A stretch of DNA of 64,000 nt from an uncultured Alphaproteobacteria bacterium (GCA_903934325.1 CAIZNH010000044.1:150309-214308); one strand, 5' to 3'. Shown: positions 26,463 through 36,527, counted from the stretch's first letter. Notes: generated by a model from the sequence alone, not told the origin. Translations and numbers: made by a program.

Positions 26463-28145
26463 CTAGTCCGCCGGAGGGATCGGCGGAGTGTTCCAGAACA
26501 GCGCCACCTCGTCCTCGGCGCCGGTCATCTCGTAACGCACCAATGCGATCGGAAGGCGGCCCGCAGCGAGGAACTGGTCGTGGAAATCCTTGAGGTTGAA
26601 GGCCTCGCCCAGCTGGCTTGCGCGGTCGGCCAGCAGCGCGTCCATCTGCAATTTGCCGATCGTGTAGGCGATGCCGTAGCCCGGCGGGCGGCGCAGATAG
26701 ATCTCGGCATCGACGCGGGCGACATCCTCGTCGAGCCACGGGGTCTTGGCGCGCATGTAGCCGACTGCCTCGGCGACCTTCCAGCGATTGCGCTGCATGT
26801 TGATATCGGCCGGGACGCGGGCGGCGCGGAAAATGCCGAAGAGCTCGATGAATTCATCCGCCCGCGGCTGGTCACGGGTGGCGCCGGCAATCATCAGTGC
26901 CTCTTCGAGATAGGTTGCCCAGCCCTCGGCGCGGCCGCCGTCGCTATAGGCGCTGCGGATCGGACGGGTGTCGCGCTCGGCCAGCACCGCATCGAAACGG
27001 TGGCCGGGGATCACCGCGTGCAGGTGATCGGGGATCGGATCGCGGAACTGGATCTGCTCCCAGAAATTGGGGCCGCCCGGGCGCTCGATATACGGCGTGT
27101 TGCTGCCCAGATCGCCGACATCACCGGGGATGGTGACGATATTCTCGTCCTTGAGGAAACGGCGCACGGCCGCGTCGGTTGAGGCGATTTTGGCGGCCTG
27201 TTCGGCGGCACTTTGTGACAGGGTGAGCTGCGGCAGATTGCGGTTGCGGTGGCGCAGCAGCACGAGGGCGGCGGTCATGCGTTCATGCTCGCGTTCGGCG
27301 AGGGTGACCATCTCGTCGCCCGTCAGCGGGATCATGCGGACGTGGCGGATATACCAGTCATAACGCGCCGCACCGACCCCGCCGGGCGCGCTCATCCGCG
27401 CCCGGTCGGCGCGCAGCCAGTCGCGAAAAGCCACCACCGCATTTCGTGCAGCCAGCACATCATCCACCAGATCGGGGCGGCTCGTGCGGGCCCGCGCCAG
27501 CAGATCGTCATACCAGCCGATGATCCCGGCAGGCGGCACTGTGCGATAGGGGTGATAGTGATTGACCCCGTCGCTGTTCTCCAGGTTGTGGAGGGCAAGA
27601 TCGGCAAAATCGCCCGCCACCTCGGTGAGATTGCCCCGCGCCGAGGCTAGCAACGGCGGCACGGCCCGCAGCCTTGTGCGCAGCTTGGCGATGTCCGCAT
27701 CGCTCTTAATCACCTCGGCAAAGGCGACTGCCATCAGCGGATCGAGATAGAAGCCGGGATCGCGCTTCCACGGGCGCAAGACTTCGAGATTGAAGCGGTA
27801 GCCGTTGAGGATCGATTTCACCGCGAGGTAATCGGCTTGCCCTGCGCGCGACCAGCTCTTGACAGGAAGGGCACTCAGCCGCGCCTCGAAAGCGGCCAGC
27901 CCGGCGAGTTTTCGCGCCATCAGATCATCGGCATAGACATCGCCGATGCGCGCGCCCGAATCCATCACCACACCGGCGGTAAAGCCGGGCAGCATATATT
28001 GGCGCAGATCCTCATTGAGGGTGACGAGTGCGTCATAGCCCGCATCAACCACCGGAGCCTGCGCTTGTGCCTGTGCCTGCGCCAGCACCTGCGCTGGCAT
28101 GCCTGCCGTCATTGCACACGCCAGCATGCCGAGGATGAACCGCAT
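26463..28145 (-). CDS. DUF885-family exported protein (putative metallopeptidase-like)
   Basis: The 560-residue protein has a signal peptide followed by an AQAQAQAQA microrepeat, then a DUF885 domain with family signatures YDWYIRHVRMIPLTGDEM, GHRFDAVLAERDTRPI and EGWATYLEEALM near residues 380-455. The family is alpha-helical and resembles gluzincin peptidases, but its biochemical function is not settled. The ATG at 28145 is supported by GGGAG seven bases upstream and by the signal peptide; the open frame beyond it runs into tRNA sequence and is not coding. Two tRNA genes lie just upstream. Confidence 0.82.
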   Translation of the reverse strand: MRFILGMLACAMTAGMPAQVLAQAQAQAQAPVVDAGYDALVTLNEDLRQYMLPGFTAGVVMDSGARIGDVYADDLMARKLAGLAAFEARLSALPVKSWSRAGQADYLAVKSILNGYRFNLEVLRPWKRDPGFYLDPLMAVAFAEVIKSDADIAKLRTRLRAVPPLLASARGNLTEVAGDFADLALHNLENSDGVNHYHPYRTVPPAGIIGWYDDLLARARTSRPDLVDDVLAARNAVVAFRDWLRADRARMSAPGGVGAARYDWYIRHVRMIPLTGDEMVTLAEREHERMTAALVLLRHRNRNLPQLTLSQSAAEQAAKIASTDAAVRRFLKDENIVTIPGDVGDLGSNTPYIERPGGPNFWEQIQFRDPIPDHLHAVIPGHRFDAVLAERDTRPIRSAYSDGGRAEGWATYLEEALMIAGATRDQPRADEFIELFGIFRAARVPADINMQRNRWKVAEAVGYMRAKTPWLDEDVARVDAEIYLRRPPGYGIAYTIGKLQMDALLADRASQLGEAFNLKDFHDQFLAAGRLPIALVRYEMTGAEDEVALFWNTPPIPPAD

Positions 28146-28230
28146 GATCGTCTCCCTTTGTCCCTTACCGACCATGTGTGGCGCGATTGTCGGGATAGGG
28201 GAAGACGGGTTTTGCGGCTCTTGTGAAAAG

Positions 28231-28307
<77 letters not shown>

Positions 28308-28326
28308 ACGCTCGCCCCCGCCCCGG

Positions 28327-28399
28327 TGGGCCCGGCAGGATTCGAACCCGCGACCTAGCCGTTATGAGCGGCCAGCTCTAACCGCTGAGCTACAGGCCC
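28327..28399 (-). tRNA. tRNA with CAU anticodon (Met or Ile2)
   Basis: The 73-base cloverleaf has acceptor strands GGGCCTG and CGGGCCC and an anticodon loop CTCATAA (anticodon CAT). The sequence after discriminator A is CCG, so CCA is not encoded. The first pair is G-C, so this is not initiator tRNA. Elongator Met and lysidine-modified Ile2 share the anticodon and cannot be separated with certainty here; the variable region GGTCGC slightly favours Ile2. Confidence 0.9.
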
Positions 28400-28490
28400 G
28401 TTATAAGGGGCCGGAGACAGGGCGAATGCCTGCCTCTACTGCGCTGCCCGCACAGAGACAAGCCGCGATGCAGCCCCTGTTGCGGGCTGG

Positions 28491-29492
28491 TCAGCCGGAC
28501 GTAGCGGCGACGATGTCGGCCACGGTGCAGCTGCGGATCCCGCGGCGGTCCAGGTCGGCGTAGATCGCGGCGAACCATTCATACAGCGCCTCGACCGCCT
28601 GTTCGTCCTTGGCATAGGAGGTGTTGCCGGGCGCGAGCGTGGGGCTGTGGAACGACAGCACCAGCACTGGCAGGCCGCTGTCATGTGCAATGTCGATCCC
28701 GCGCAGAGCCTCTGCGATGGTCACGCCTTCGGGCGTCAGGGCTATGCGTTCAAGCAGGCTGAAATGCGACATGGCGCCCAGCACTGTCGGCAGGGCGGGG
28801 CGCAGGCGTTGGAGACTGACACCGACATTGCGGAAAATGCCCCAGTGGACGCTGGTCACCGGCAGTTCGAGCAGCTGGCGCTCGGCATCGACCCAATAGG
28901 GGCTGACGGGGTGGCGCGAATAGTCCGGTCCGCCTTGATCGCTGTAATCGAACAACGTGCGCACCGAGGTGTCGATGCGGATGCCTGCCGCCTTGAGCAG
29001 ATCGGCAGTGTCCGGCCCCAGACCATAGCGCCCGGCGCGGTAGATCAGCGGCGGCGATCCGAAAGCGGCCTCGATCGCATCCCGTAGCCCCATGAACTTG
29101 GCCGCTTCCAGTTCCCGCGGAAGATTGCCCGCGTAGGAATTGTGGACGTTCACATCCTCGTCGAAGGGCGGGTTGACCCAGGGGTGGAGCTGCACCCCGA
29201 CCTCGGCCGTCCCGCGCCGCACCGCATCGCCGATGATCTCGACTGCGGCGGCATCTTTCACGATCGGCCAGTCGACGAGGTAAACCGGGTGTGCACCGAT
29301 GCTTTCGCAAAAGCTCTGGAAGCGCGGAATCGCGGAAACGTGGCTGAGGCCGTAGCCCTCGCGCCGGAACGGAGCGCCCCAGTCGAACTCTTCCTCGGTA
29401 TCGACCGTCAGCAGAACACGCTGGCCGAAACCGGGCGCAAATTGCGCGGTCGCCGCAGAACTGGGCGGCACCAGCATCGATTCTGTTGCCAT
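28491..29492 (-). CDS. Polysaccharide deacetylase-family protein
   Basis: The 333-residue protein has a NodB-homology-like barrel: VLLTVDTEEEFDWG (motif 1 with metal-site aspartates), VGVQLHPWVNPPF with the histidine motif, YRAGRYGLGPDTADLL, and a C-terminal VLSFHSPTLAPGN. No signal peptide is present. This form occurs in exopolysaccharide or surface-glycan loci of sphingomonads, but none is visible nearby. It starts 13 bases after the histidine-kinase gene and is probably cotranscribed with it. The ATG at 29492 is used; upstream in-frame codons overlap the kinase. Confidence 0.8.
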   Translation of the reverse strand: MATESMLVPPSSAATAQFAPGFGQRVLLTVDTEEEFDWGAPFRREGYGLSHVSAIPRFQSFCESIGAHPVYLVDWPIVKDAAAVEIIGDAVRRGTAEVGVQLHPWVNPPFDEDVNVHNSYAGNLPRELEAAKFMGLRDAIEAAFGSPPLIYRAGRYGLGPDTADLLKAAGIRIDTSVRTLFDYSDQGGPDYSRHPVSPYWVDAERQLLELPVTSVHWGIFRNVGVSLQRLRPALPTVLGAMSHFSLLERIALTPEGVTIAEALRGIDIAHDSGLPVLVLSFHSPTLAPGNTSYAKDEQAVEALYEWFAAIYADLDRRGIRSCTVADIVAATSG

Positions 29493-29505
29493 CAGCCTGA
29501 TCCCT

Positions 29506-31374
29506 CTAGCGCGCGACCCCAGCCTGATGGCTAGGCAGGTCATCCGACAGGGTCAAGAGCGGGAGGGTGAGCACCAGCTTGCCGTCTTCGCAAGCCAGCG
29601 CCCCGCCCGCTGCGCGCGCCTCGGCGCGGGCGAGGCGGAAGGCGAAGCCGGCGCCGAACAGCCCGGCATTGATCGCGCTTTCTGGCGGGCGCGCGGTGGC
29701 GGCAAAGAGGTTGTCCTCGCGTGCCAGATCGGCCGGCAGGCTGCATTCGAGCCGCGCTTGCGGTTGGCCCTGAAGAATTACAGGTGACAGGCGTGCAGCG
29801 AGCTGTTCGCCCGCACCGCAGGCTGCGGCAAGGCTGGCGAGCAGCCGCCACAGCAGCGCCTCGGCATCATCGCTGTCGCAGCCCGCCAGCAGGCTTGCAT
29901 CGGGGGTGAGGGCCAGCGCGATCCCCGCCTCGCGTGCGGCGAGCACAGGGGTGAGCTGGTCGACGATCCGCCGGGTGAGGCGCGCGATATCAGCCTCTCC
30001 GGGATCGATCCCGAGCGCACCGGTTTCGAGCCTCGCCAGCCGGTCTAGCTCGTCGAACCCGGCCAGAATGCGCGCCGCATCGGCAGCAATCGCGGCGGCG
30101 AGCGCGCGATATTCGTGCGGGGCGGGTCCGAAAAGCTGCTGCTGGATCACCTCGGCATAGCCTTGCACAGCGGTGACCGGCGTGCGCAATTCGTGGAGCA
30201 ACTGGCGAATGCGGTCCGCCTCGCGCGCTTCGGCAGGCGCAGGCTGTTCGAGGTCGGCCAGCGGACGGCGCAGGCGGCCGACATAGCCGGTAAAATGCCC
30301 TTCGAAACTGAAGCCGGGCTGGGCATCGAGGGTCCATTCGCCGCTGATCGCGCTGGCCCCGCCAAGGGTGAATCGGTGGCCAAGGATTGGCTGGCGGCGT
30401 GCGAAAGCGCGATCGATAACGCTTTCTTCGACGATCGTGCTGGCCAGGGCGCGCGGGGCAACCAGCCGGGTACCGATCACCATCGGCGCGACTTCGCTTG
30501 AGGCCCATTCGATCCGTCCGGCGGCATCCGTAGCGAAGCCGAAGGCGGCAATCGGGCGCTCTGGCAGCTCGGGCAATTCGCCCAACGGCAGGCGCGGCGC
30601 GATGTCCGCGTCGCTCCCGGTTTCGCTGCGCTCGCGCCGGAATTGGGCGATGCGTTCGACCAGCGCCGAGATTTCGCTGCGGCCGGTCTCGTCGCGGTCT
30701 GCCACCGGGGCACGCTCGCGGCGGCGCAGCGGGATCGGGGCGGGAGCGACGGGTGGGGCGGACGGCTCGGCAGGCTCGGCAGGCTCGAGTGGGCGGGGTG
30801 CGGGCGCGTGCGCGGATGACGCCGGTTCTGGGGCCACGCTGTTGTCGGGCCGGGGGAGGCCGCGATCATGGATGCCCAGCCGTGCCAGCAGCGCCTCGAC
30901 ATCCACCGGCAAATCGCGGCGCAGGCGCATAAAACCGCGCGCACGCACGGGCAGGCGCGGGATCAGCGCAGTCCAATCTTCGACCGAAAGCTCCGCCCGC
31001 GAGAGCGCGGCCATTGCGACCTCTGGCTCCTGATCGGCCAGATGGGCAGCCAGATCGGCGCTGCGGAAGCGCCAGCCGGCCTCGCGGATGATCCCCGCCC
31101 GCTGCGGCGCGGGAATGGCGTCAGCGAGCGTATCCATTCGTAGCCACGCCGCCGCGACCAGGCTCTGGTGCTGGGCATTGGCCGGATGCAGGCGGTCCTT
31201 GCCGAGCAGATCGAGCAGCTGGCGATATTGCGTGCGCAACCCCGCCTCGCCGGTGGCGCGCTGGCGCAGCACGGTGGCAAGGCGATCATCGAAGAACACG
31301 CTTGGGCTCACTCCTCCGGCGACTGCCACGGCCCACTGGGCCCGCACACCGCCCGAATCGGCGGCCTCCATCAT
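29506..31374 (-). CDS. Sensor histidine kinase with weak ATPase domain
   Basis: The 622-residue protein has no membrane helices. Residues about 1-175 form a helical region, followed by a Pro/Ala-rich linker (near 195-225), a PAS-like segment (near 280-375), and a HisKA domain with the H box LLHELRTPVTAVQGYAEV (His near residue 417). The ATPase region lacks a clear N-box asparagine (ASLAAACGAG) and the DxGxG loop; only an FGAGFAFRLARAEA G2-like segment remains. Activity is therefore uncertain. The receiver partner is not adjacent; the deacetylase gene follows. Two adjacent ATGs (31374, 31371) are possible starts. Confidence 0.75.
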   Translation of the reverse strand: MMEAADSGGVRAQWAVAVAGGVSPSVFFDDRLATVLRQRATGEAGLRTQYRQLLDLLGKDRLHPANAQHQSLVAAAWLRMDTLADAIPAPQRAGIIREAGWRFRSADLAAHLADQEPEVAMAALSRAELSVEDWTALIPRLPVRARGFMRLRRDLPVDVEALLARLGIHDRGLPRPDNSVAPEPASSAHAPAPRPLEPAEPAEPSAPPVAPAPIPLRRRERAPVADRDETGRSEISALVERIAQFRRERSETGSDADIAPRLPLGELPELPERPIAAFGFATDAAGRIEWASSEVAPMVIGTRLVAPRALASTIVEESVIDRAFARRQPILGHRFTLGGASAISGEWTLDAQPGFSFEGHFTGYVGRLRRPLADLEQPAPAEAREADRIRQLLHELRTPVTAVQGYAEVIQQQLFGPAPHEYRALAAAIAADAARILAGFDELDRLARLETGALGIDPGEADIARLTRRIVDQLTPVLAAREAGIALALTPDASLLAGCDSDDAEALLWRLLASLAAACGAGEQLAARLSPVILQGQPQARLECSLPADLAREDNLFAATARPPESAINAGLFGAGFAFRLARAEARAAGGALACEDGKLVLTLPLLTLSDDLPSHQAGVAR

Positions 31375-31599
31375 GGCGCAGGAGCAGCGCCTAGCGCGCC
31401 CTGCTTGCGATGTTCTAACAGGATGGGACAATTGTCACAGTCTGACGCGCAAGGTGCGTTGCAAAGCGGGACAATTGCTGGCAGACCTAATAATATTAGC
31501 GAAGCGAGCCTTCCGGCACGCCTCTTCTTACTTTGCAACGATAGGGCAAGCAGCGTTGCCGACAGGTGAACGCGAGGCTGGGCAAGGAGCTGAATCCGA

Positions 31600-32061
31600 G
31601 TGGCCAATCTGGATGATATCGACCGCCGTCTGCTGGCCGAACTGCAGGCAGAAGGCCGGGTGACCAATGTCGAGCTGGCCCAGCGCGTCGGATTGACCGC
31701 GCCGCCCTGTCTGCGCCGCGTGCGGGGCCTAGAAGAGGACGGCGTGATCCGCGGCTATCATGCCGATTTGGATCCGTCCAAGCTCGGCTTTGCCATCACC
31801 GTCTTTGCGATGGTGAGCCTCAAGAGCCAGGCCGAAGCGTCCTTGCGCGAGTTCGAAGAGCATATGCGCGCCCTTCCAGAAGTGCGCGAGTGCCACATGC
31901 TCAACGGGGAAATCGACTTCATTCTCAAGATCGTGAGCAAGGACCTTCAGAGCTTTCAGGAATTCCTGACCGGCAAGCTGACGCCTGCTCCCAATGTGGA
32001 AAGCGTGAAGACCTCGCTGACGATCCGCACCGCCAAACAGGAACCCGGCGTCCCGTTGTGA
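31600..32061 (+). CDS. Lrp/AsnC-family transcriptional regulator
   Basis: The 153-residue protein has the Lrp layout: an N-terminal winged helix (LDDIDRRLLAELQAEGRVTNVELAQRVGL split over residues 4-32, then CLRRVRGLEEDGVI) and a C-terminal RAM domain (VSLKSQ, REFEEHM, ECHMLNGEIDFILKI). It probably responds to an amino acid. The start is GTG, supported by AAGGAG ten bases upstream. Its stop overlaps the GTG of the following lipoprotein gene. It is divergent from the kinase, with a roughly 225-base intergenic region for regulation. Confidence 0.92.
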   Translation: MANLDDIDRRLLAELQAEGRVTNVELAQRVGLTAPPCLRRVRGLEEDGVIRGYHADLDPSKLGFAITVFAMVSLKSQAEASLREFEEHMRALPEVRECHMLNGEIDFILKIVSKDLQSFQEFLTGKLTPAPNVESVKTSLTIRTAKQEPGVPL

Positions 32062-32453
32062 AGGGAAGGGCGGCGCTCGCATCGGCCGGTCTGGTTGCGG
32101 CCTTGACGCTGGTGTCCGGCTGTTCTGCCAGTGACGGATCCGGGCCATCCAGCGCCAAGCCCTTCGATGCCATGTCACCCGACGAGCATCTCGCCTGCGC
32201 GGTGGATATCAGCGCCTACACCTATCTGATCGCGGCCGGCACCTTGCCCGAGGACCGCGAACTGGCCGGACAATCCGCTCTCGCCCTCGCATGGCACCAC
32301 AATGCCTACGCGATCCCGCAAGGCCTGAGCGATCAGGCCGACCTCATCAACCGCAAGCGCACCGCGCTGATGGGGGCCGATCAGCCCAAAGCGATCGCTG
32401 CCCGCGCCGCCGCCTGCATCGCTACGGCGATGGCGAAGCACGGGGCTGAGTAG
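32058..32453 (+). CDS. Small lipoprotein, unknown
   Basis: The 131-residue protein has a short signal peptide ending in a lipobox (LTLVSGC, Cys near residue 22), so it is probably a lipid-anchored envelope protein. The mature part is helical, with two conserved-looking cysteines (HLACAVD and AAACIATAM); no family is recognised. The GTG start overlaps the Lrp stop (GTGA), so translation is coupled to the regulator. It is convergent with ndh. Confidence 0.68.
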   Translation: MKGRAALASAGLVAALTLVSGCSASDGSGPSSAKPFDAMSPDEHLACAVDISAYTYLIAAGTLPEDRELAGQSALALAWHHNAYAIPQGLSDQADLINRKRTALMGADQPKAIAARAAACIATAMAKHGAE

Positions 32454-32465
32454 CGCTACTCCGAC

Positions 32466-33776
32466 TTAATGCAGCTTGAGGCGTGGACGCACGATGCGGT
32501 TCACGCGGCCGATCAGCATCAGGAATGTCGCCTTCAGCCAGCCGTGGATGCCGATCAGGTGCAGGCGGTAGAGCGAGGTGTAGATGAACCGCGCCAGCCG
32601 CCCTTCGATCGCCATGCTCCCGCCGATGAGGTTGCCCATCAGGCTGCCCACGGTCGAGAAGCGCGAGAGCGACACCAGCGAACCCTTGTCGTGATAGGTG
32701 AAATGCTTGAGCGGGCGGCCCGATTGTTTGCGCACGATGTTGGCGAACACCACCTCGGCCATCTGGTGCGCGGCCTGCGCGCGCGGGGGCACGGGACGAT
32801 CCTCGCCCGGCGGCGTGTAGCTGGCGCAGTCCCCGAGCGCGAAGATATCGGGATCGACCGTGGTCTGGAGCGTGTCGGTGACGAGGATCTGGTTGCGCGG
32901 ATTGGTTTCGAGGCCAAGGCCGGAGAGGAAATCCGCGCCCTTCACGCCGGCAGCCCAGACGATGAGGTCCGCCTCGATCGCCTCGCCGGTCTTGGTTATG
33001 AGCTGGCGCGGGCGCGCCTCGACCACCTGCACCGCCGGGCGCACCTGCACACCGAGTTGCCCCAGTTCATAAGTCGCCGCAGCCGCCAGCTTGTCGGGCA
33101 GCGCAGGCAGGATGCGCGGACCGGCTTCGAGCAGGGTCACATGCATCCGGCTCTCGTCGAACACCTCGAGGCCGTAGTGCCGCAGGGCTCCTGCCGCATT
33201 GTAGAGTTCCGCGGCCAACTCCACGCCGGTGGCGCCGCCGCCGACAATCGCGACGCGCACCTGCTCGTTGGCGCCCGGGTCCTTCATCATCGCGCGGCTG
33301 ACGCGCAGGCAGTGGTTCAATAGCCGTGTGCGGAAGCGATCGGCCTGTTCGCGGCTGTCGAGGTAGAGGCAATGGTCCTTCACACCCGGGACGCCGAAAT
33401 CATTGGAAACCGAGCCCAAGGCGAGCGCCAGAATATCGTAGCGGATGGTGTGCCCCGCGATCAGTTCGCTGCCGTCCTCGTCCTTCACCGGCGCAAGGCG
33501 GATGGTCTTTGCGGTGCGATCAACGCTTTCAAGGCTGCCCTGGAAGAAGCGGTAGCCCCAGCGGAAGCAATGGCCGCGATAGCCCACTTCATCGAGATTG
33601 GCATCGAGCGAGCCGGCGGCAACCTCGTGCAGCAGCGGCTTCCAGATATGGGAAAGGTTCTTGTCGACGAGGATGATGTCGTGATGCTTGCGCCCGTATT
33701 TAGCCCCCAGCCGGCGGACAAGCTCGAGCCCTCCGGCGCCGCCACCGACGACAACGATCTGGGTCTTGCGGTTCAT
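32466..33776 (-). CDS. ndh: Type II NADH dehydrogenase (NDH-2)
   Basis: The 436-residue flavoprotein has two Rossmann motifs: VVVGGGAGGLELVRRLG (FAD, residues 9-25) and VAIVGGGATGVELAAEL (NADH, near 175). It also has LIVWAAGVKGADF and DIFALGDCASYTPPG, both typical of NDH-2. The C-terminal amphipathic IGIHGWLKATFLMLIG stretch would anchor it to the membrane. It passes electrons from NADH to ubiquinone without pumping protons, fitting with ubiA elsewhere in the window. The ATG at 33776 directly precedes the FAD fold; an upstream in-frame extension is not plausible. Confidence 0.92.
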   Translation of the reverse strand: MNRKTQIVVVGGGAGGLELVRRLGAKYGRKHHDIILVDKNLSHIWKPLLHEVAAGSLDANLDEVGYRGHCFRWGYRFFQGSLESVDRTAKTIRLAPVKDEDGSELIAGHTIRYDILALALGSVSNDFGVPGVKDHCLYLDSREQADRFRTRLLNHCLRVSRAMMKDPGANEQVRVAIVGGGATGVELAAELYNAAGALRHYGLEVFDESRMHVTLLEAGPRILPALPDKLAAAATYELGQLGVQVRPAVQVVEARPRQLITKTGEAIEADLIVWAAGVKGADFLSGLGLETNPRNQILVTDTLQTTVDPDIFALGDCASYTPPGEDRPVPPRAQAAHQMAEVVFANIVRKQSGRPLKHFTYHDKGSLVSLSRFSTVGSLMGNLIGGSMAIEGRLARFIYTSLYRLHLIGIHGWLKATFLMLIGRVNRIVRPRLKLH

Positions 33777-33914
33777 CGGGCACTCCTTGGCACGGCTGTG
33801 CAGCGCAATCCCGGCGCTGACTATAGCCGGGCTGAAAAACAAAATCGCGTCGAATCATGCCGCTGACCTGCGACACGATCTTTCTCGAGGGGAGGCGAGT
33901 TCGTCCATAAGCAA

Positions 33915-33945
33915 ACGGGCGGAAGGGTCCAATCCTTCCGCCCGT
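33915..33945 (-). terminator. Terminator hairpin of the accB-accC unit
   Basis: A perfect 12-pair stem (ACGGGCGGAAGG / CCTTCCGCCCGT) with a seven-base loop lies 52 bases past the accC stop. On the minus strand it is followed by a short T-run (TTTGC). It would insulate accC from ndh downstream. Confidence 0.75.
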
Positions 33946-33996
33946 CAATCATTCCGATTTGTGTTGCGGTGCAACATAAATGCACCGATCCGCGGT

Positions 33997-35346
33997 TCAG
34001 TCCTCGCGGGTCTCCAACCACTGCTCGAGCCACTTGATCGAATAGTCGCCGTTGAGGACGTCGGTCTGGCGCAGCAATTCCTGGTGGAGCGGGATGTTGG
34101 TCTTTACCCCTTCGACCACCATTTCCTCCAGCGCACGGCGCAGACGCATGATGCAGCCTTCACGAGTGCGGCCATAGACGATCAGCTTGGCGATCATGGA
34201 ATCGTAATAGGGCGGGATCTTGTAGCCGGCGTAAAGTCCTGAATCGACACGCACATGCATGCCGCCAGCCGCGTGATAATAGGTCACAAGGCCGGGCGAG
34301 GGCGCGAAGGTGAAGGGGTCTTCGGCGTTGATACGGCACTCGATCGCATGGCCGTGGAATTCGAGCTCTTCCTGTTTCACCGAAAGCGGCTTGCCCTCGG
34401 CTATGCGGATCTGCTCGCGCACCAGATCAACGCCCGTGATCGCTTCGGTCACGGGGTGTTCGACCTGCAGGCGGGTGTTCATCTCGATGAAGTAGAACTC
34501 GCCGTTCTCCCACAGAAACTCGATCGTGCCTGCACCGCGATAGGCCATGTCGCGCATGGCTTGCGCGCAGACTTCGCCCATGCGCATCCGCTCTTCGGCG
34601 CTGATGACCGGCGACGGGGCCTCTTCGAGCACCTTCTGGTGGCGGCGCTGGAGCGAGCAGTCGCGCTCGCCCAGATGGATCGCTCCGCCATTGCCGTCGC
34701 CGAAGACCTGGAATTCGATGTGGCGCGGATTGCCGAGATATTTCTCGATATAGACGGTCGCATCGCCGAAGGCGGCCTTTGCCTCGCTGCCTGCCTGCTG
34801 CATCAGGGTTTCGAGCTTGTCCTCGCTCTCGCACACCTTCATGCCGCGACCGCCGCCGCCCGAAGCGGCCTTGATGATCACGGGATAGCCGATTTCCTTG
34901 GCGATCTTGCGCGCCTCGTCGAAATCGCTGACCGCGCCGTCCGAACCCGGCACCAGCGGCAGGCCCAGCGCGCCAGCGGTGCGCTTGGCCTCGACCTTGT
35001 CGCCCATGGTGCGGATATGCTCGGGCTTGGGGCCGATCCAGATGATGTCATGCGCTTCGACGATATCGGCGAACTTGGCGTTCTCTGACAGGAAGCCATA
35101 GCCCGGGTGGATCGCATCGCATTGCGCGACTTCGGCCGCCGAGATGATGTTGGCGATGTTGAGATAGCTCTCGCCAGCTGGCGGCGGGCCGATGCAGACC
35201 GCGTGATCGGCGAGGCGCACGTGCATCGCATCGGCATCGGCGGTGGAGTGCACCGCGACCGTCTCGATCCCCATTTCGTGGGCAGCGCGGTGGATGCGCA
35301 GCGCGATCTCGCCGCGATTGGCGATCAGGATGCGTTTGATGCCCAT
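33997..35346 (-). CDS. accC: Acetyl-CoA carboxylase, biotin carboxylase subunit
   Basis: The 449-residue protein is a biotin carboxylase: [18 protein letters not shown]-terminal Rossmann-like domain, ATP-grasp glycine loop [13 protein letters not shown] (near 165), catalytic QVEHPVTE (near 292), and C-terminal [11 protein letters not shown]. It carboxylates biotin on AccB with ATP and bicarbonate for malonyl-CoA synthesis. It follows accB by four bases, the classical accBC arrangement, and ends before a strong terminator hairpin. Confidence 0.97.
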   Translation of the reverse strand: MGIKRILIANRGEIALRIHRAAHEMGIETVAVHSTADADAMHVRLADHAVCIGPPPAGESYLNIANIISAAEVAQCDAIHPGYGFLSENAKFADIVEAHDIIWIGPKPEHIRTMGDKVEAKRTAGALGLPLVPGSDGAVSDFDEARKIAKEIGYPVIIKAASGGGGRGMKVCESEDKLETLMQQAGSEAKAAFGDATVYIEKYLGNPRHIEFQVFGDGNGGAIHLGERDCSLQRRHQKVLEEAPSPVISAEERMRMGEVCAQAMRDMAYRGAGTIEFLWENGEFYFIEMNTRLQVEHPVTEAITGVDLVREQIRIAEGKPLSVKQEELEFHGHAIECRINAEDPFTFAPSPGLVTYYHAAGGMHVRVDSGLYAGYKIPPYYDSMIAKLIVYGRTREGCIMRLRRALEEMVVEGVKTNIPLHQELLRQTDVLNGDYSIKWLEQWLETRED

Positions 35347-35350
35347 GGTC

Positions 35351-35866
35351 TTAGGAAATCACCACCAGGGGCTGGTCGAATTCGACCGGCTGGGCGTTCT
35401 CGATCAGGATCGCGGTGACGGTGCCCGACTTGGGCGCGGTGATCGGGTTCATCACTTTCATCGCTTCCACGATCAGCAGGGTGTCGCCTTCCTTCACCGC
35501 CTTACCGACCGCGATGAAGTTTGCCGCACCCGGCTCGGCCGCGAGGTAGCAGGTGCCAACCATCGGCGACTTGACTGCGTTCTTGAGATCGGGGCCGGCG
35601 GGTGCAGCAGGCTCGGCTGCGGCCGGAGCGGCAGCGGCGGGTGCAGCGGCAGCCACGGCAGGCGCAGGGGCTGCGGCGTAGACCGGGGCAGCGGCAGCCA
35701 TGCTCGCGCGCGAGACGCGGATCTTGCGGTCGTCATCCTCGACCTCGATCTCGGTCAGCCCGGTCTCGTTCAGCAGTTCGGCCAGTTCGCGCACCAGTGC
35801 GGTGTCGATGTTCATGCCCGACTTGCGCCCGTTCGCCTTGCTGCCTTGGCCAGCGTCGTTTGCCAT
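35351..35866 (-). CDS. accB: Biotin carboxyl carrier protein of acetyl-CoA carboxylase
   Basis: The 171-residue protein has an N-terminal helical region, an Ala/Pro-rich flexible linker (residues about 55-95) and a biotinyl domain with the modified lysine in EAMKVMNPI. It carries CO2 from AccC to the carboxyltransferase. The start at 35866 is favoured by AGGGG six bases upstream; a second ATG (35815, MNIDTALV) is the position used in shorter homologs. It is cotranscribed with accC and probably with aroQ (118-base gap). Confidence 0.95.
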   Translation of the reverse strand: MANDAGQGSKANGRKSGMNIDTALVRELAELLNETGLTEIEVEDDDRKIRVSRASMAAAAPVYAAAPAPAVAAAAPAAAAPAAAEPAAPAGPDLKNAVKSPMVGTCYLAAEPGAANFIAVGKAVKEGDTLLIVEAMKVMNPITAPKSGTVTAILIENAQPVEFDQPLVVIS

Positions 35867-35984
35867 GTATGCCCCTTGTCAAATGCCGTGCGCTCGAAAC
35901 TGCGCGGATAAAGCGCGAGCGTCTATTGCGGCCAATTGCGGCAGGCAAGTGGCAGCGGTGCAAAATGTGAAACTTGGATGACGA

Positions 35985-36425
35985 TTAAACCGCGCCTGAC
36001 GCTACGGCTTCGAGCGCGATGCGGTAGGAATCGGCCCCGTGCCCCTCGACCGTCATGGCCGCAGCCATGCCGACATAGGACAAGTGGCGGAAAGCCTCGC
36101 GGGTCTTGGGGGCGGAGAGGTGCACCTCGATCACCGGCGTGCGGATCGCCTTGATCGCATCGAGCAGCGCGATGGAAGTGTGGGTATAGGCGGCCGCATT
36201 GAGCAGCACCGCCCGCGCGCCTTCGGCCCGAGCTTCGTGCAGCCAGTCGACCAGCATCCCTTCGTGATTGGTCTGGCGCATCTCGATTTCGAGCCCGAGT
36301 TCGCGGGCGCGATCCTCCAGCATTCCCGCGATATCATCGAGCGTGGTGGTGCCGTAGATCTCCGGCTCGCGTGTGCCGAGGAGATTGAGATTGGGGCCGT
36401 TGAGGACGTAGACGAGGTTGCTCAT
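35985..36425 (-). CDS. aroQ: 3-dehydroquinate dehydratase, type II
   Basis: The 146-residue protein has the type II signature VLNGPNLNLLGTREPEIYG (flexible-loop Arg and Tyr) and the histidine-bearing VIEVHLSAPKTREAFRH. TNHEGMLVDWLHEA and LNAAAYTHTSIALLDA are the substrate-binding segments. It dehydrates 3-dehydroquinate in the shikimate pathway as a dodecamer. The order aroQ-accB-accC is common in alphaproteobacteria. The ATG at 36425 gives the normal family length. Confidence 0.96.
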   Translation of the reverse strand: MSNLVYVLNGPNLNLLGTREPEIYGTTTLDDIAGMLEDRARELGLEIEMRQTNHEGMLVDWLHEARAEGARAVLLNAAAYTHTSIALLDAIKAIRTPVIEVHLSAPKTREAFRHLSYVGMAAAMTVEGHGADSYRIALEAVASGAV

Positions 36426-36527
36426 GGGCGCGGGGATAGCGCGAAGGCGGGGGACGGGGAAGGACTGAGTCTTGCGAATGCAGTCGAATTCACGGAAGGG
36501 CCTAGCGCAAAGGAAAATCGCAAAGGT

